From: Pseudomonas mediterranea CFBP 5447
GTDB lineage: Bacteria; Pseudomonadota; Gammaproteobacteria; Pseudomonadales; Pseudomonadaceae
DNA: 64,000 nucleotides
Direction of reading: 5' to 3'
NCBI RefSeq assembly: GCF_000774145.1
Contig: NZ_KN322985.1
Coordinates: 23,910 to 87,909, forward strand
Shown: piece after piece, positions 56,931 to 64,000 of the stretch
How the letters are laid out: every line of letters begins with the position of its first letter
Numbering within the stretch: the first letter of the stretch is position 1
Notes under the pieces: model-generated
What the model saw: only the letters and a program-made list of their open reading frames with translations
Told to the model about the DNA's origin: nothing
The model's database searches: none
Translations under genes and position numbers: made by a program

Positions 56931-57149
56931 CCATTCTCTCCCGCAGTCGTCATTGGCGCCGGCAATTTAAGCCGGGCGGATCACCCAGGCAAGCGCTCGG
57001 ACAGAAGTTGAGTCCACGAATTAACCGTACAAGCCACTAGTGTCCTGTATCACAAATACTGTTCTTTTTTGCGAAGCAAGACACTAGGCGAATGTAGCGC
57101 ATTTGACTACGCTCAAAACCATCTGCACGCCGATACCGGGAAGCCCGTG

Positions 57150-57692
57150 ATGCCTCAATGGCTGGTGATTGATCTGGAGGCCACCACCGATGAAGGTGGC
57201 TGGCCGGTAGCCGAAATGGAAATTATCGAGATTGGCGCGACGCTGGTGAACCGTGACGGGCGTGAGCTGGACCACTTCCAGCGTTTCGTGCGGCCCCTGC
57301 GACGACCGCTGCTCACGCCCTTTTGCCGCGAGCTGACGCACATTACCCAAGCCAATATCGACAGCGCAGCGACCCTCTCCGAGGTCTGGCCAGCGTTCGA
57401 ACGCTGGCTGGCGCCCTACCACGCGAACCTGGGAGGATGGGTCAGTTGGGGCGACTATGACCGCAAGCAGTTGCTCCAGGAATGGCAGCAGCAACAGTTG
57501 GACAGTGTTCTCGCCCGCGTGCCCCACATGAACCTCAAGCAGCGCTTCGCCAAGACCCGTCGACTCGAACGGCCACTGGGGCTTAACGGGGCGTTGCAAC
57601 TGGCCGGCCTGCAATTTTCCGGTCAGCAGCACCGCGCCTTGGAAGATGCGCGCAACACGGCAAGGTTATTGCCCCTGGTGCTGGTGGATTGA
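57150..57692 (+). CDS. DEDDh 3'-5' exonuclease, ERI-1/KapD-like
   Basis: 180-residue exonuclease domain protein. The metal-binding acidic residues appear as VIDLEATTDEGG (Exo I), SWGDYDRKQL (Exo II region) and HRALEDARNTARL (Exo III, DEDDh His and Asp). The family acts on RNA or short single strands in eukaryotic ERI-1 and bacterial KapD; the bacterial substrate is unclear. I take the ATG at 57150 (MPQWLVIDLEATT) since the preceding 27 in-frame codons precede the fold. Confidence 0.87.
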   Translation: MPQWLVIDLEATTDEGGWPVAEMEIIEIGATLVNRDGRELDHFQRFVRPLRRPLLTPFCRELTHITQANIDSAATLSEVWPAFERWLAPYHANLGGWVSWGDYDRKQLLQEWQQQQLDSVLARVPHMNLKQRFAKTRRLERPLGLNGALQLAGLQFSGQQHRALEDARNTARLLPLVLVD

Positions 57693-57773
57693 TCTGCTCC
57701 GCCCAGATGACGAGTCTCGAAGCCTTGTGCATACTGGCCGGCCTTTTTCAGCCCTTTTTTCGAGGAATCGCCC

Positions 57774-58058
57774 ATGTTCAAAGTCAACGAGTACTTCGAC
57801 GGCACCGTCAAGTCGATCGCGTTCGGTACGGCTGAAGGCCCTGCGACCATCGGCGTCATGGCTCCGGGTGAATACGAATTCGGCACGGCCCAGCGGGAAA
57901 TCATGCACGTGGTGTCCGGCGCCCTGACCGTGAAACTGCCCGGCAGCACCGAATGGGAAACTTTCGCGGCCGGCAGCCAGTTCAATGTACCTGCCGACAG
58001 CAAGTTCCAACTCAAGGTCGCGGTCGACACGGCCTATCTGTGTGAATACCGCAGCTGA
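57774..58058 (+). CDS. ppnP: pyrimidine/purine nucleoside phosphorylase PpnP
   Basis: 94-residue small cupin of the YaiE/DUF1255 family, which phosphorolyses several nucleosides to the base and ribose-1-phosphate. Sequence [19 protein letters not shown] at the N terminus and [36 protein letters not shown] are diagnostic. ATCGCCC-type spacing after CGAGGAATCGCCC supports the ATG. It is separated from the exonuclease gene by 81 bp. Confidence 0.93.
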   Translation: MFKVNEYFDGTVKSIAFGTAEGPATIGVMAPGEYEFGTAQREIMHVVSGALTVKLPGSTEWETFAAGSQFNVPADSKFQLKVAVDTAYLCEYRS

Positions 58059-58069
58059 GTCGCAAACAG

Positions 58070-58100
58070 CTGTGGCGAGGGGATTGCTCTCTTCGCCACA
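58070..58100. repeat. degenerate GTGGCGAGGGGATT repeat
   Basis: TGTGGCGAGGGGATTGCTCTC followed by TTCGCCACA; a shortened copy of the family found at 2575 and 25204, between convergent ppnP and the MOSC gene. Confidence 0.55.
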
Positions 58101-58114
58101 GGGCCGCGCAAATT

Positions 58115-58924
58115 TTATTCAAGCACTTCGACCGGCATGCCGACTTCAAGCCGGCCATTGCTGTCATTGACCAGGTTCTGACCGAACATCGGGCCGTCCG
58201 GTGTCGAACGATACTGCTGCAAGGTGGCGAAGGGCTCACGACCCGGATCACGTTCGCCGGTCTGTGGGTCCACCGTGGTCATGATGCAACGCGAGCAGGG
58301 TTTGACTATCCGGAATTCCACATCGCCGATGCGGATTCGCTTCCACCCATCCTCGGCAAACGCCTCGCTGCCTTCGATCACCAGGTTGGGTCGAAAACGC
58401 AACATCTCCAGCGAGCGACCGACCCGATTCGACAGATCCTGCAGCGAGTCCTGGCCGATCAGCAACAACGGGAATCCGTCGGCGAAGGCAACCTTGTCGT
58501 CATCCTTGCCATAACCGGCCGCCGTGGTGCGTGCCAGCTCCACCGGCACATGCACCAGGCGGGTGGCGTTGCCAATGAATTCGCTGACCCAGGCCGCTGC
58601 CTCGTCACCGGCATCCGGCACGCGCAGAGTATCGCGCCAAATGATCACCCCGCGGCGCTGTTCTTCCCGGGCTGATGGCAGCGGCACGTCGATGCTGCCG
58701 TAGCCCGGCGCGCTGAGGGTCAAGCCACCCGTCTCGTTCCACAATGCCGAAAGCTGGCTCATCTTCGCCACGGCCCGCTGGGTCAGGAATCGCCCGGTGC
58801 CTTCATCCACCAGCATCCAGCGCCGGTCACCGTCCAGGCCGAGCTTGTCCAGGCCAATCCCTTGCAGAGACTGGCCCTTGCCGGATTTCAACGGATAACG
58901 ATACAGCGCGCTCAGACGCAACAT
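58115..58924 (-). CDS. MOSC domain protein, YcbX-like
   Basis: 269 residues: an N-terminal MOSC beta-barrel (LSALYRYPLKSGKGQSLQGI; DRRWMLVDEGTGRFLTQR) and a C-terminal MOSC domain with the conserved cysteine segment VKPCSRCIMTTVDPQTGERD. YcbX-type proteins are molybdenum-cofactor enzymes that reduce N-hydroxylated base analogues. It lacks the C-terminal ferredoxin domain of E. coli YcbX (family knowledge). The ATG at 58924 has GGGAGCTGGCC upstream. Confidence 0.88.
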   Translation of the reverse strand: MLRLSALYRYPLKSGKGQSLQGIGLDKLGLDGDRRWMLVDEGTGRFLTQRAVAKMSQLSALWNETGGLTLSAPGYGSIDVPLPSAREEQRRGVIIWRDTLRVPDAGDEAAAWVSEFIGNATRLVHVPVELARTTAAGYGKDDDKVAFADGFPLLLIGQDSLQDLSNRVGRSLEMLRFRPNLVIEGSEAFAEDGWKRIRIGDVEFRIVKPCSRCIMTTVDPQTGERDPGREPFATLQQYRSTPDGPMFGQNLVNDSNGRLEVGMPVEVLE

Positions 58925-58994
58925 GGCCAGCTCCCGGATGGTGAAAAAACGCCACCATATACGAGCCGGCCATCGAAGCAAACCACGATCGGCT

Positions 58995-59918
58995 TCAGTC
59001 GAGCATCAGTCGCTGGCGCACCACATCGACCAGTTTGTCCGGCTGGAATTTGGAGAGGAAGTTGTCGCAGCCGACCTTCTTGACCATCGAGTCATTGAAG
59101 CTGCCGGACAGCGAGGTGTGCAACACCACATAGAGCCCACGCAACCGTGGATCGTTGCGAATTTCGGTGGTGAGGCGGTAGCCGTCCATTTCCGGCATTT
59201 CCGCGTCGGTGAAGATCATCAGCAACTTGTCGGTCATCACCTCGCCGCTATCGGCCCAGGTCTTGAGCATGTTCAGGGCCTTCAAGCCGTCGCCGGCAAC
59301 GTGCATCTTTATGCCCAACTGCCCTAGGGTGTCGCGCAGTTGCGAGAGCGCGACTTTGGAGTCGTCCACCAACAGCACTTCGCGCCCACGGGCACGTTCC
59401 AGCACCGGGTCCTCGAGTTTGTCCCGGGAAACCTTGGCGTTGTACGGCACGATTTCAGCCAGGACTTTTTCCACGTCGATGATTTCCACCAACTGATCGT
59501 CCACCTTGCTGATGGCGGTCAGGTAGTGTTCACGGCCGGCGCTGCCCGGGGGCGGCATGATCGCTTCCCAGTTCATGTTGACGATGCGGTCTACGCCACC
59601 CACCAGGAAAGCCTGAACCGAGCGATTGTATTCGGTCACGATGATGGTGCTGTTGGCCCCCGGCACCAATGGACGCATGCCGATAGCCTGGGACAGGTCG
59701 ATCACCGGCAACGTCTGGCCCCGCAGGTTGACCACGCCACAGACAAATGGATGACGCTGCGGCATCAGGGTCAACTTGGGCAGTTGCAACACTTCCTGGA
59801 CCTTGAACACGTTAATGGCGAACAATTGCCGGCCCGCCAGGCGAAACATGAGAATTTCCAGGCGATTCTCACCCACTAGCTGGGTTCGTTGATCTACTGT
59901 GTCGAGAATGCTGGCCAT
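58995..59918 (-). CDS. cheV: chemotaxis protein CheV
   Basis: 307-residue chemoreceptor coupling protein: a CheW-like domain (about 15-160; FRLAGRQLFAINVFKVQEVL; CGVVNLRGQTLPVIDLSQAI) fused to a receiver domain (about 178-305; VLLVDDSKVALSQLRDTL; acceptor Asp in MIFTDAEMPEMDG; Lys in NFLSKFQPDK). Links receptors to CheA and adapts by phosphorylation. No other che genes are adjacent. Divergent from the HPt-like gene. Confidence 0.95.
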   Translation of the reverse strand: MASILDTVDQRTQLVGENRLEILMFRLAGRQLFAINVFKVQEVLQLPKLTLMPQRHPFVCGVVNLRGQTLPVIDLSQAIGMRPLVPGANSTIIVTEYNRSVQAFLVGGVDRIVNMNWEAIMPPPGSAGREHYLTAISKVDDQLVEIIDVEKVLAEIVPYNAKVSRDKLEDPVLERARGREVLLVDDSKVALSQLRDTLGQLGIKMHVAGDGLKALNMLKTWADSGEVMTDKLLMIFTDAEMPEMDGYRLTTEIRNDPRLRGLYVVLHTSLSGSFNDSMVKKVGCDNFLSKFQPDKLVDVVRQRLMLD

Positions 59919-60335
59919 CGATGACTCCTGGGGATTGTTCGGATGAATCCAATAGAACAGCTATCGGCCGCCCAACGCGGATCTTGACCCCGACCTGAAA
60001 TAGCTGCGCAAAGGATTGATATCACCTTAACATCATGTTTTACTGCCTTCACCTTCTCATCCCGCTTTATTCCCCGCCGCGCGACTTCGTTTTGCGCAAA
60101 AGGTTCCCCTGCCTAAGGGATTCCCCTAGGCACAATCAGGTCCAACCTGATATTCCCGATATCCAATAGCCATTAATGTGACGCCATTCTCATTGCTGAA
60201 CGGAGTCAGGCCTTTGTGCGCGACCGAAGGATCAGGCAAGGGTGCAACGACCAGTCCGCTCGTTGCCGACCGTCAGGTCCCCTCGCTCGCCACAAGCGGT
60301 TTCCTTTCGCCTGACATGATGTTGTGGAGATAAGC
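59919..60335. other. 417-bp divergent gap between cheV and the HPt-like gene
   Basis: No open frame that I can support. It contains a striking imperfect palindrome, GCCTAAGGG-ATT-CCCCTAGGC (60111-60131), and a short REP-like scrap (TCCCCTCGCTCGCCACAAGCG near 60272). Promoters of both flanking genes must lie here, but none is clear by eye. Confidence 0.5.
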
Positions 60336-60806
60336 ATGCCGAACGATCGTAAGAACTGGATCCAGCGCTTTCCAGAATTCCTGACCGAGGCCGAGACCCT
60401 TTTGGCCAAGTCGGAGGAATGCCTGAGCCACCTGCAATTGATCAACAACGACAAGGATGCGATCGATTGCATGCTCAGCTCCCTGCTGAAATTGGCAAAC
60501 AAGGCAAATGCCTTGGCGCTGGAAGCCGTTTCGGAGTTTTCGCTGCATATCCATGGCTTGCTCAGCCACGCGCAAAACCACATGGAATTGCATGATCAGG
60601 CCCTGGAGGCGTTGAAGGACTGCTTCACGCTGATGGCATGGCAACTTGAACTCGTCGACCCCACTACCGGCCAGCTCGGCCTGGACAACAGCGAACAGGT
60701 CTCGTTGATCGAAGCTTTTGCACTCCAGGTGGGCCAGAACCCCTGCGAGGTACTGCCTGCGGCGCGCCCCCTGAGCCTGCTTTCCTATTCCCAGAAACAA
60801 GCGTGA
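60336..60806 (+). CDS. HPt-like helical protein lacking the phospho-histidine
   Basis: 156-residue all-helical protein. The segment from Asp38 to Leu75 aligns without gaps, by my reading, to the CheA P1/HPt four-helix segment around the phospho-accepting His: Leu50 sits where His is expected, Ala53 in place of the conserved Lys and Asn54 in place of Gly. If the alignment holds, it is a pseudo-HPt that cannot accept phosphate. ATG at 60336 behind GTGGAGATAAG. It is upstream of a NarL-type kinase-regulator pair and divergent from cheV, so a scaffolding or inhibitory role in signalling is possible. Function is not known to me. Confidence 0.7.
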   Translation: MPNDRKNWIQRFPEFLTEAETLLAKSEECLSHLQLINNDKDAIDCMLSSLLKLANKANALALEAVSEFSLHIHGLLSHAQNHMELHDQALEALKDCFTLMAWQLELVDPTTGQLGLDNSEQVSLIEAFALQVGQNPCEVLPAARPLSLLSYSQKQA

Positions 60807-61040
60807 TACCGATGTGCCGGCGCAGCTCGACGCGCCTGCTCCAGGACGTTTTCAAACCGCCATGCCGAGCGCGACCAACCATGGATGAAGTGGTACTATG
60901 TCTCGCGTCGGACGCTTCGAAACAACGGCAGGAAATGCCGTCAATCTGAAGCCAGCCCCGACCTGAACCATTTACCGACCCGGGCCGTCCCCTGTGCTGA
61001 CCGGCTCGCCCGCAGCGAACATTCAGTGGCTCCATCCGTC

Positions 61041-61934
61041 ATGCACGCCAGCCTCAAGTCATTCGTCACCTGGCCACCCTCCCAAGAAAACGCCCGCCGG
61101 TTCACACTGTTTCTGTGCATCAGCTCGACCCTTGGCTGCCTGCTGATCTATCTGTTCGCCCGGACACTGCCATTGGCCTTGCTGGTGTTGGATATCGCGG
61201 CCCTGGCCTGTGTCTTGATCCAGTACCAGTCGTCGCGAAAATCCATCAAGCTGCAACCTCAGGAGTTGGCCGAGCGACTGCTCGAAGTCCAGGAAAACGA
61301 ACGCCATCGGCTCAGTCGCGAATTGCATGACGACATCGGCCAGCTACTGACGGCAGCGAAACTGCAGAGCGAATGGCTCAAGCGCCGGCTGCCGGACGAG
61401 TTGCAAGCGCAGTGCTCGATCCTCTGCGAGACCCTGGATGAAACCCTCGACAAAGTCCGCGACGTATCGGCCATTCTCAACCCCAGGCAGCTGACCAGCC
61501 TCGGACTTGAAGCCAGCCTGCGCGCGCACCTGCTCAAGACATTGGCCAACACCCCGGTAAAATGGAGCCTCGACTGCCAGCAGCGCATGACGGGCATCCC
61601 GGAGGAAATGACGGTCGCCGCCTTTCGAATCACCCAGGAAGCGGTCACCAACGTCCTGCGTCATGCCCAAGCGAATAACCTGCTGGTGCGCCTGCAACGC
61701 CTGCCCGAAGGCCTGTTGCTGCTGATCCACGATGACGGTCACGGGTTCGTTCCGGCGCCCCACCCCGCTCGCGAAGGACAACGCGGCATGGCTGGCATGT
61801 CAGAGCGAGTCGAGCAGTTGGGCGGCACGCTGAAAGTCATCAGTGAAGCCGGCAAGGGCACGCACATCGAAGCCCGTTTCCCCTGGGCCCCTCGCGCCCT
61901 GGCACGGGCCAACAAGAATAAGGTTCTCCATTGA
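61041..61934 (+). CDS. NarL-type sensor histidine kinase (HisKA_3)
   Basis: 297 residues: two closely spaced N-terminal helices (RFTLFLCISSTLGCLLIYLFA; LALLVLDIAALACVLIQY) with almost no periplasmic loop, a dimerisation domain of the HisKA_3 type with ERHRLSRELHDDIGQLL and an HATPase domain (ITQEAVTNVLRHAQANN; DDGHGF; REGQRGMAGMSERV). The signal is therefore likely membrane-borne or cytoplasmic. Start is uncertain: ATG 61041 or an in-frame GTG five codons upstream; neither has a strong ribosome site. Its stop overlaps the next gene (TTGA). Confidence 0.88.
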   Translation: MHASLKSFVTWPPSQENARRFTLFLCISSTLGCLLIYLFARTLPLALLVLDIAALACVLIQYQSSRKSIKLQPQELAERLLEVQENERHRLSRELHDDIGQLLTAAKLQSEWLKRRLPDELQAQCSILCETLDETLDKVRDVSAILNPRQLTSLGLEASLRAHLLKTLANTPVKWSLDCQQRMTGIPEEMTVAAFRITQEAVTNVLRHAQANNLLVRLQRLPEGLLLLIHDDGHGFVPAPHPAREGQRGMAGMSERVEQLGGTLKVISEAGKGTHIEARFPWAPRALARANKNKVLH

Positions 61935-62593
61935 CTTGTAATTTGCTCCTGGTAGATGACCACTCACTGATCCGCGCCGGCGTGCGCGCACTGATCACGG
62001 ATCTGCCCGGCTATGCCGTCATCGGTGAAGCCAGTGACGGCGCACAACTCCTGGCCCTGGTCGAACGGCTGGACCCCGATATCGTGCTGCTGGACATCTC
62101 CATGAAGAACACCAGCGGCCTGGACGCCCTGCGCGAGCTCAAGCAGGTACGGCCACGCAGCAAGGTGCTGATCCTGTCGATGCACACCGACCCGGCGCTG
62201 ATCATGCAGGCGCTTGAATCCGGTGCCCATGGGTATCTGCTCAAGGACACGACGGCCACCGAGCTGGAACACGCCCTGAACGCGCTACGTAACGATGAAC
62301 ACTATCTGAGCCCGGCCATCGCCCATACAGTGATCAACCAGGCCTTGACCCGCACCCAACAGAAGCATCAACCCTCCCCTGTCCAGACCCATAATCTGAC
62401 GGCACGCCAGCTGGAAATACTGCGACTGATCGTGCGGGGCAAATCCACCCGCGAAATTGCCAACGGCCTGAGCCTGAGCATCAAGACCGTGGAAACCCAC
62501 CGTGCCCAGATCATGAAGCGCCTGCAGATCCATGACGTGGCCGGGCTGGTACTTTTCGCCGTGCGCGAGCAAATCATCAGCCTGGACGATTGA
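61931..62593 (+). CDS. NarL/FixJ family response regulator
   Basis: 220 residues: receiver (NLLLVDDHSLIRAGVRALI; acceptor Asp in DIVLLDISMKNTSG; Lys in GYLLKDTTA) and a LuxR-type helix-turn-helix (LTARQLEILRLIVRGKSTRE; KTVETHRAQIMKRLQI). The TTG start at 61931 overlaps the kinase stop as TTGA, indicating translational coupling. Its last 17 bp overlap the convergent lipid kinase gene. Confidence 0.92.
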   Translation: MTCNLLLVDDHSLIRAGVRALITDLPGYAVIGEASDGAQLLALVERLDPDIVLLDISMKNTSGLDALRELKQVRPRSKVLILSMHTDPALIMQALESGAHGYLLKDTTATELEHALNALRNDEHYLSPAIAHTVINQALTRTQQKHQPSPVQTHNLTARQLEILRLIVRGKSTREIANGLSLSIKTVETHRAQIMKRLQIHDVAGLVLFAVREQIISLDD

Positions 62594-63494
62594 GCGCCGG
62601 CGCGGCAACCAGCAAAGGCGAATCGGGTGGCAGGTGTACTCGCAGGGCTTTCGGACGCACCGTGAACCGCAGGCTGTCGACCTGCAAGGGCTCGCCATCC
62701 AGATTGATATCCAGGCCCTGGGCCACCTTGATCTCCACCCATGGCAAGCGTGCACGCACGAACATGTTGTCGATCCCCAGGCCACCGGCCAGCAAATCCT
62801 TCAGCGTGCTGACCACCTCCTGGGGCGCCGGCAGGATACTGATGTCCAGCAATCCGTCATCGACCAGTGCCTGCGGACACAACTCATGGCCTCCTCCGGC
62901 CTGCCGACCATTACCGATGCCCAACGCCAGCATATCGCCCTGCCAGTTGAATCCCGGTCCCTGCAATTCGCCGTAGGCCGCACTCAGTTCACTGAAGCGC
63001 GTGAGCCCGGTAAACAGATAAGCGGCGCCTCCCAACACCTTTTTAAGGTCTTCGGAAGTATTCGCCGTTACCTGGCTGCCGAAGCCGCCCGTGGCCATGT
63101 TGAGGAATATTCGTCCACCGACCTCACCCAGATCGATGGGGTGCGGTTCAAGGTCCAGCAGATCCAGGGCTCGATCCGGTTCCAGCGGAACCCCGACCGC
63201 CCTGGCGAAATCATTGGCAGTCCCCAGCGGCAGCAACACCAGACTGGCATCGCTGGCGCTGAGGGCCATCGCTTCGGCGATATCACGCAAGGTTCCGTCG
63301 CCGCCACCGGCGATCAGCCGCGTATAGCCGGCCTCCAGCGCCTCTTCGACGCACCGGCGGGCATCGCCCGCCTCCCAGGTCAACCGTACCGCCAGGTCCC
63401 AGCCCTGCTTGCGCCTGAGCATCACGGCGGCGCGAACCTCTTCGTTGAGCGCTTGCTTGCCATGCAGAATCAATAGCGCCTTGCCTTTGCTCAT
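62577..63494 (-). CDS. YegS-like lipid kinase
   Basis: 305-residue diacylglycerol-kinase-catalytic-domain protein. The nucleotide-binding signature GGGDGTLRDIAEAM at about 62-75 and LVLLPLGTANDFARAVGVPL follow an N-terminal ALLILHGKQALNEEVRAAVM; the C-terminal part has VDDGLLDISILP. YegS phosphorylates phosphatidylglycerol in vitro (family knowledge); the physiological substrate here is unknown. Its 3' end overlaps the NarL-type regulator gene by 17 bp on the opposite strand. Confidence 0.9.
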   Translation of the reverse strand: MSKGKALLILHGKQALNEEVRAAVMLRRKQGWDLAVRLTWEAGDARRCVEEALEAGYTRLIAGGGDGTLRDIAEAMALSASDASLVLLPLGTANDFARAVGVPLEPDRALDLLDLEPHPIDLGEVGGRIFLNMATGGFGSQVTANTSEDLKKVLGGAAYLFTGLTRFSELSAAYGELQGPGFNWQGDMLALGIGNGRQAGGGHELCPQALVDDGLLDISILPAPQEVVSTLKDLLAGGLGIDNMFVRARLPWVEIKVAQGLDINLDGEPLQVDSLRFTVRPKALRVHLPPDSPLLVAAPALNRPG

Positions 63495-63832
63495 CCCTTA
63501 TCTCCGTCATTGGAAGGTTCCAGGGATTGGGACCGCGCATTCGGCTGAAAAAGCCCTTGCTGCTTCAATTTTAATTGAGAAAGGCCCTCTACCTGAGCCA
63601 TGGACAGACGGCCAGCCGGCCCATCGGAACGATGTCTCTGCACGCAAAGAGTTTTCTTACAAGACTTGGCGAATCAGCTCAATTGACCCTCCAGCCGTAT
63701 TGAGACACCTTGGCATTCTGTTGTGCTGGACCGATAAAAACACTCATTACACAAGGATGTGCTAACCCATGGATGGATACGTCACGGCCCGCAAGGGACG
63801 GATCAGTGGTTCGAACAGTTGTGGCCAAAGGG
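63495..63832. other. 338-bp gap before the edge gene
   Basis: No gene or structured element that I can support. A small CAATT-TT-AATTG inverted repeat lies near 63568-63580. The gap presumably carries the promoters of the yegS-like gene and of the gene cut by the window edge. Confidence 0.4.
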
Positions 63833-64000
63833 ATGAAACGTCCCATGCATAGCCATGAATACAAGCTGTCGCCTCGTCAATTCGCACCTATCGGGGGCGA
63901 GCGGACCGATGCTCAGAACGAATGCAAAAGTTGCAGTAATCCCGTTGGAGGAATTGATTTGGAACCGCGCGTCGTTGAACTGGAAACCCACCTTAAATAC
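63833..64000 (+). CDS. partial gene running off the window, unknown function
   Basis: An open frame continues to the last base. Two starts are possible: ATG at 63833 (MKRPMHSHEYKLSPRQFAPI) or, more convincingly, TTG at 63959 preceded by GGAGG with 7-bp spacing, giving MEPRVVELETHLKY. The latter looks like the beginning of a small coiled-coil protein of the LEPRV-x-x-LE type. If the TTG is right, the upstream part is not coding. The C terminus is missing. Confidence 0.45.
   Translation, partial: MKRPMHSHEYKLSPRQFAPIGGERTDAQNECKSCSNPVGGIDLEPRVVELETHLKY

Noticed and set aside
63679..63991. Two short minus-strand frames near the window end
   Set aside because: No ribosome sites or recognisable sequence; the plus strand there carries a better supported partial gene.

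Overview
The window is a chromosomal segment of a Pseudomonas, almost certainly of the P. fluorescens group. The evidence is the high-GC coding style, typical Pseudomonas gene blocks (smc-zipA-ligA; rlmL-rmf-pyrD; nasA-kinase-nirBD-nasC-cobA-oprF-sigX-cmpX-crfX-cmaX-rraA-ppsA/ppsR; dsbD-tlpA-dsbG), and many REP palindromes of the GTGGGAGCGAGCCTGCTCGCGAT type in the intergenic gaps. I see no tRNA, rRNA, IS element, prophage or CRISPR array. The window is core or near-core genome rather than an island.

Layout. 1-8 kb: ligA, zipA and smc on the minus strand, preceded by a GntR/FCD regulator. 8-17 kb: purine catabolism (xdhA, xdhB, xdhC, guaD), then a second GntR/FCD regulator divergent from a BenE-type transporter. 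17-25 kb: yggL-like gene, dacB (PBP4), a CHASE-PAS-GGDEF diguanylate cyclase, rlmKL, a structured intergenic segment and rmf with a multi-hairpin leader. 25-38 kb: pyrD and the nitrate assimilation block (nasS-nasT; nasA with a PP2C/Ser-Thr kinase; nirB-nirD-nasC-cobA). 38-47 kb: oprF, sigX, cmpX, crfX, cmaX, rraA, an esterase-like gene, ppsA and ppsR. 47-54 kb: a GNAT gene and an OmpR-type two-component system divergent from a periplasmic thiol-redox operon (dsbD, an Lgt-like/TlpA fusion, dsbG). 54-64 kb: hydrolase, a small orphan, a periplasmic solute-binding protein, TetR, a DEDDh exonuclease, ppnP, a MOSC protein, cheV, an HPt-like protein without the phospho-histidine, a NarL-type two-component pair, a YegS-like lipid kinase and a gene cut by the window edge.

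The most coherent regulatory story is nitrate assimilation. Three transcription units (nasST, nasA-kinase and nirBD-nasC-cobA) each begin with a sequence matching the -24/-12 sigma-54 promoter. Each promoter is followed by a leader with hairpins carrying hexanucleotide loops with A at position 1 and G at position 4 (the ANTAR-protein recognition feature) and then an intrinsic terminator before the first start codon. NasT is an ANTAR protein, so the sequence predicts NtrC/sigma-54 control of initiation plus NasT antitermination of all three units, including the nasST genes themselves. The autoregulatory leader in front of nasS is the least expected part.

Other points worth a second look: a tandem pair of TGAC-N6-GTCA elements in the xdhA promoter beside a divergent GntR gene; OmpR-type direct repeats in front of dsbD; an 87-nt closed RNA fold upstream of rlmL with a partial resemblance to a THI box; an intrinsic terminator 19 nt before the ligA start codon; and at least three REP families in one 64-kb stretch, including a tandemly amplified BIME behind dacB.
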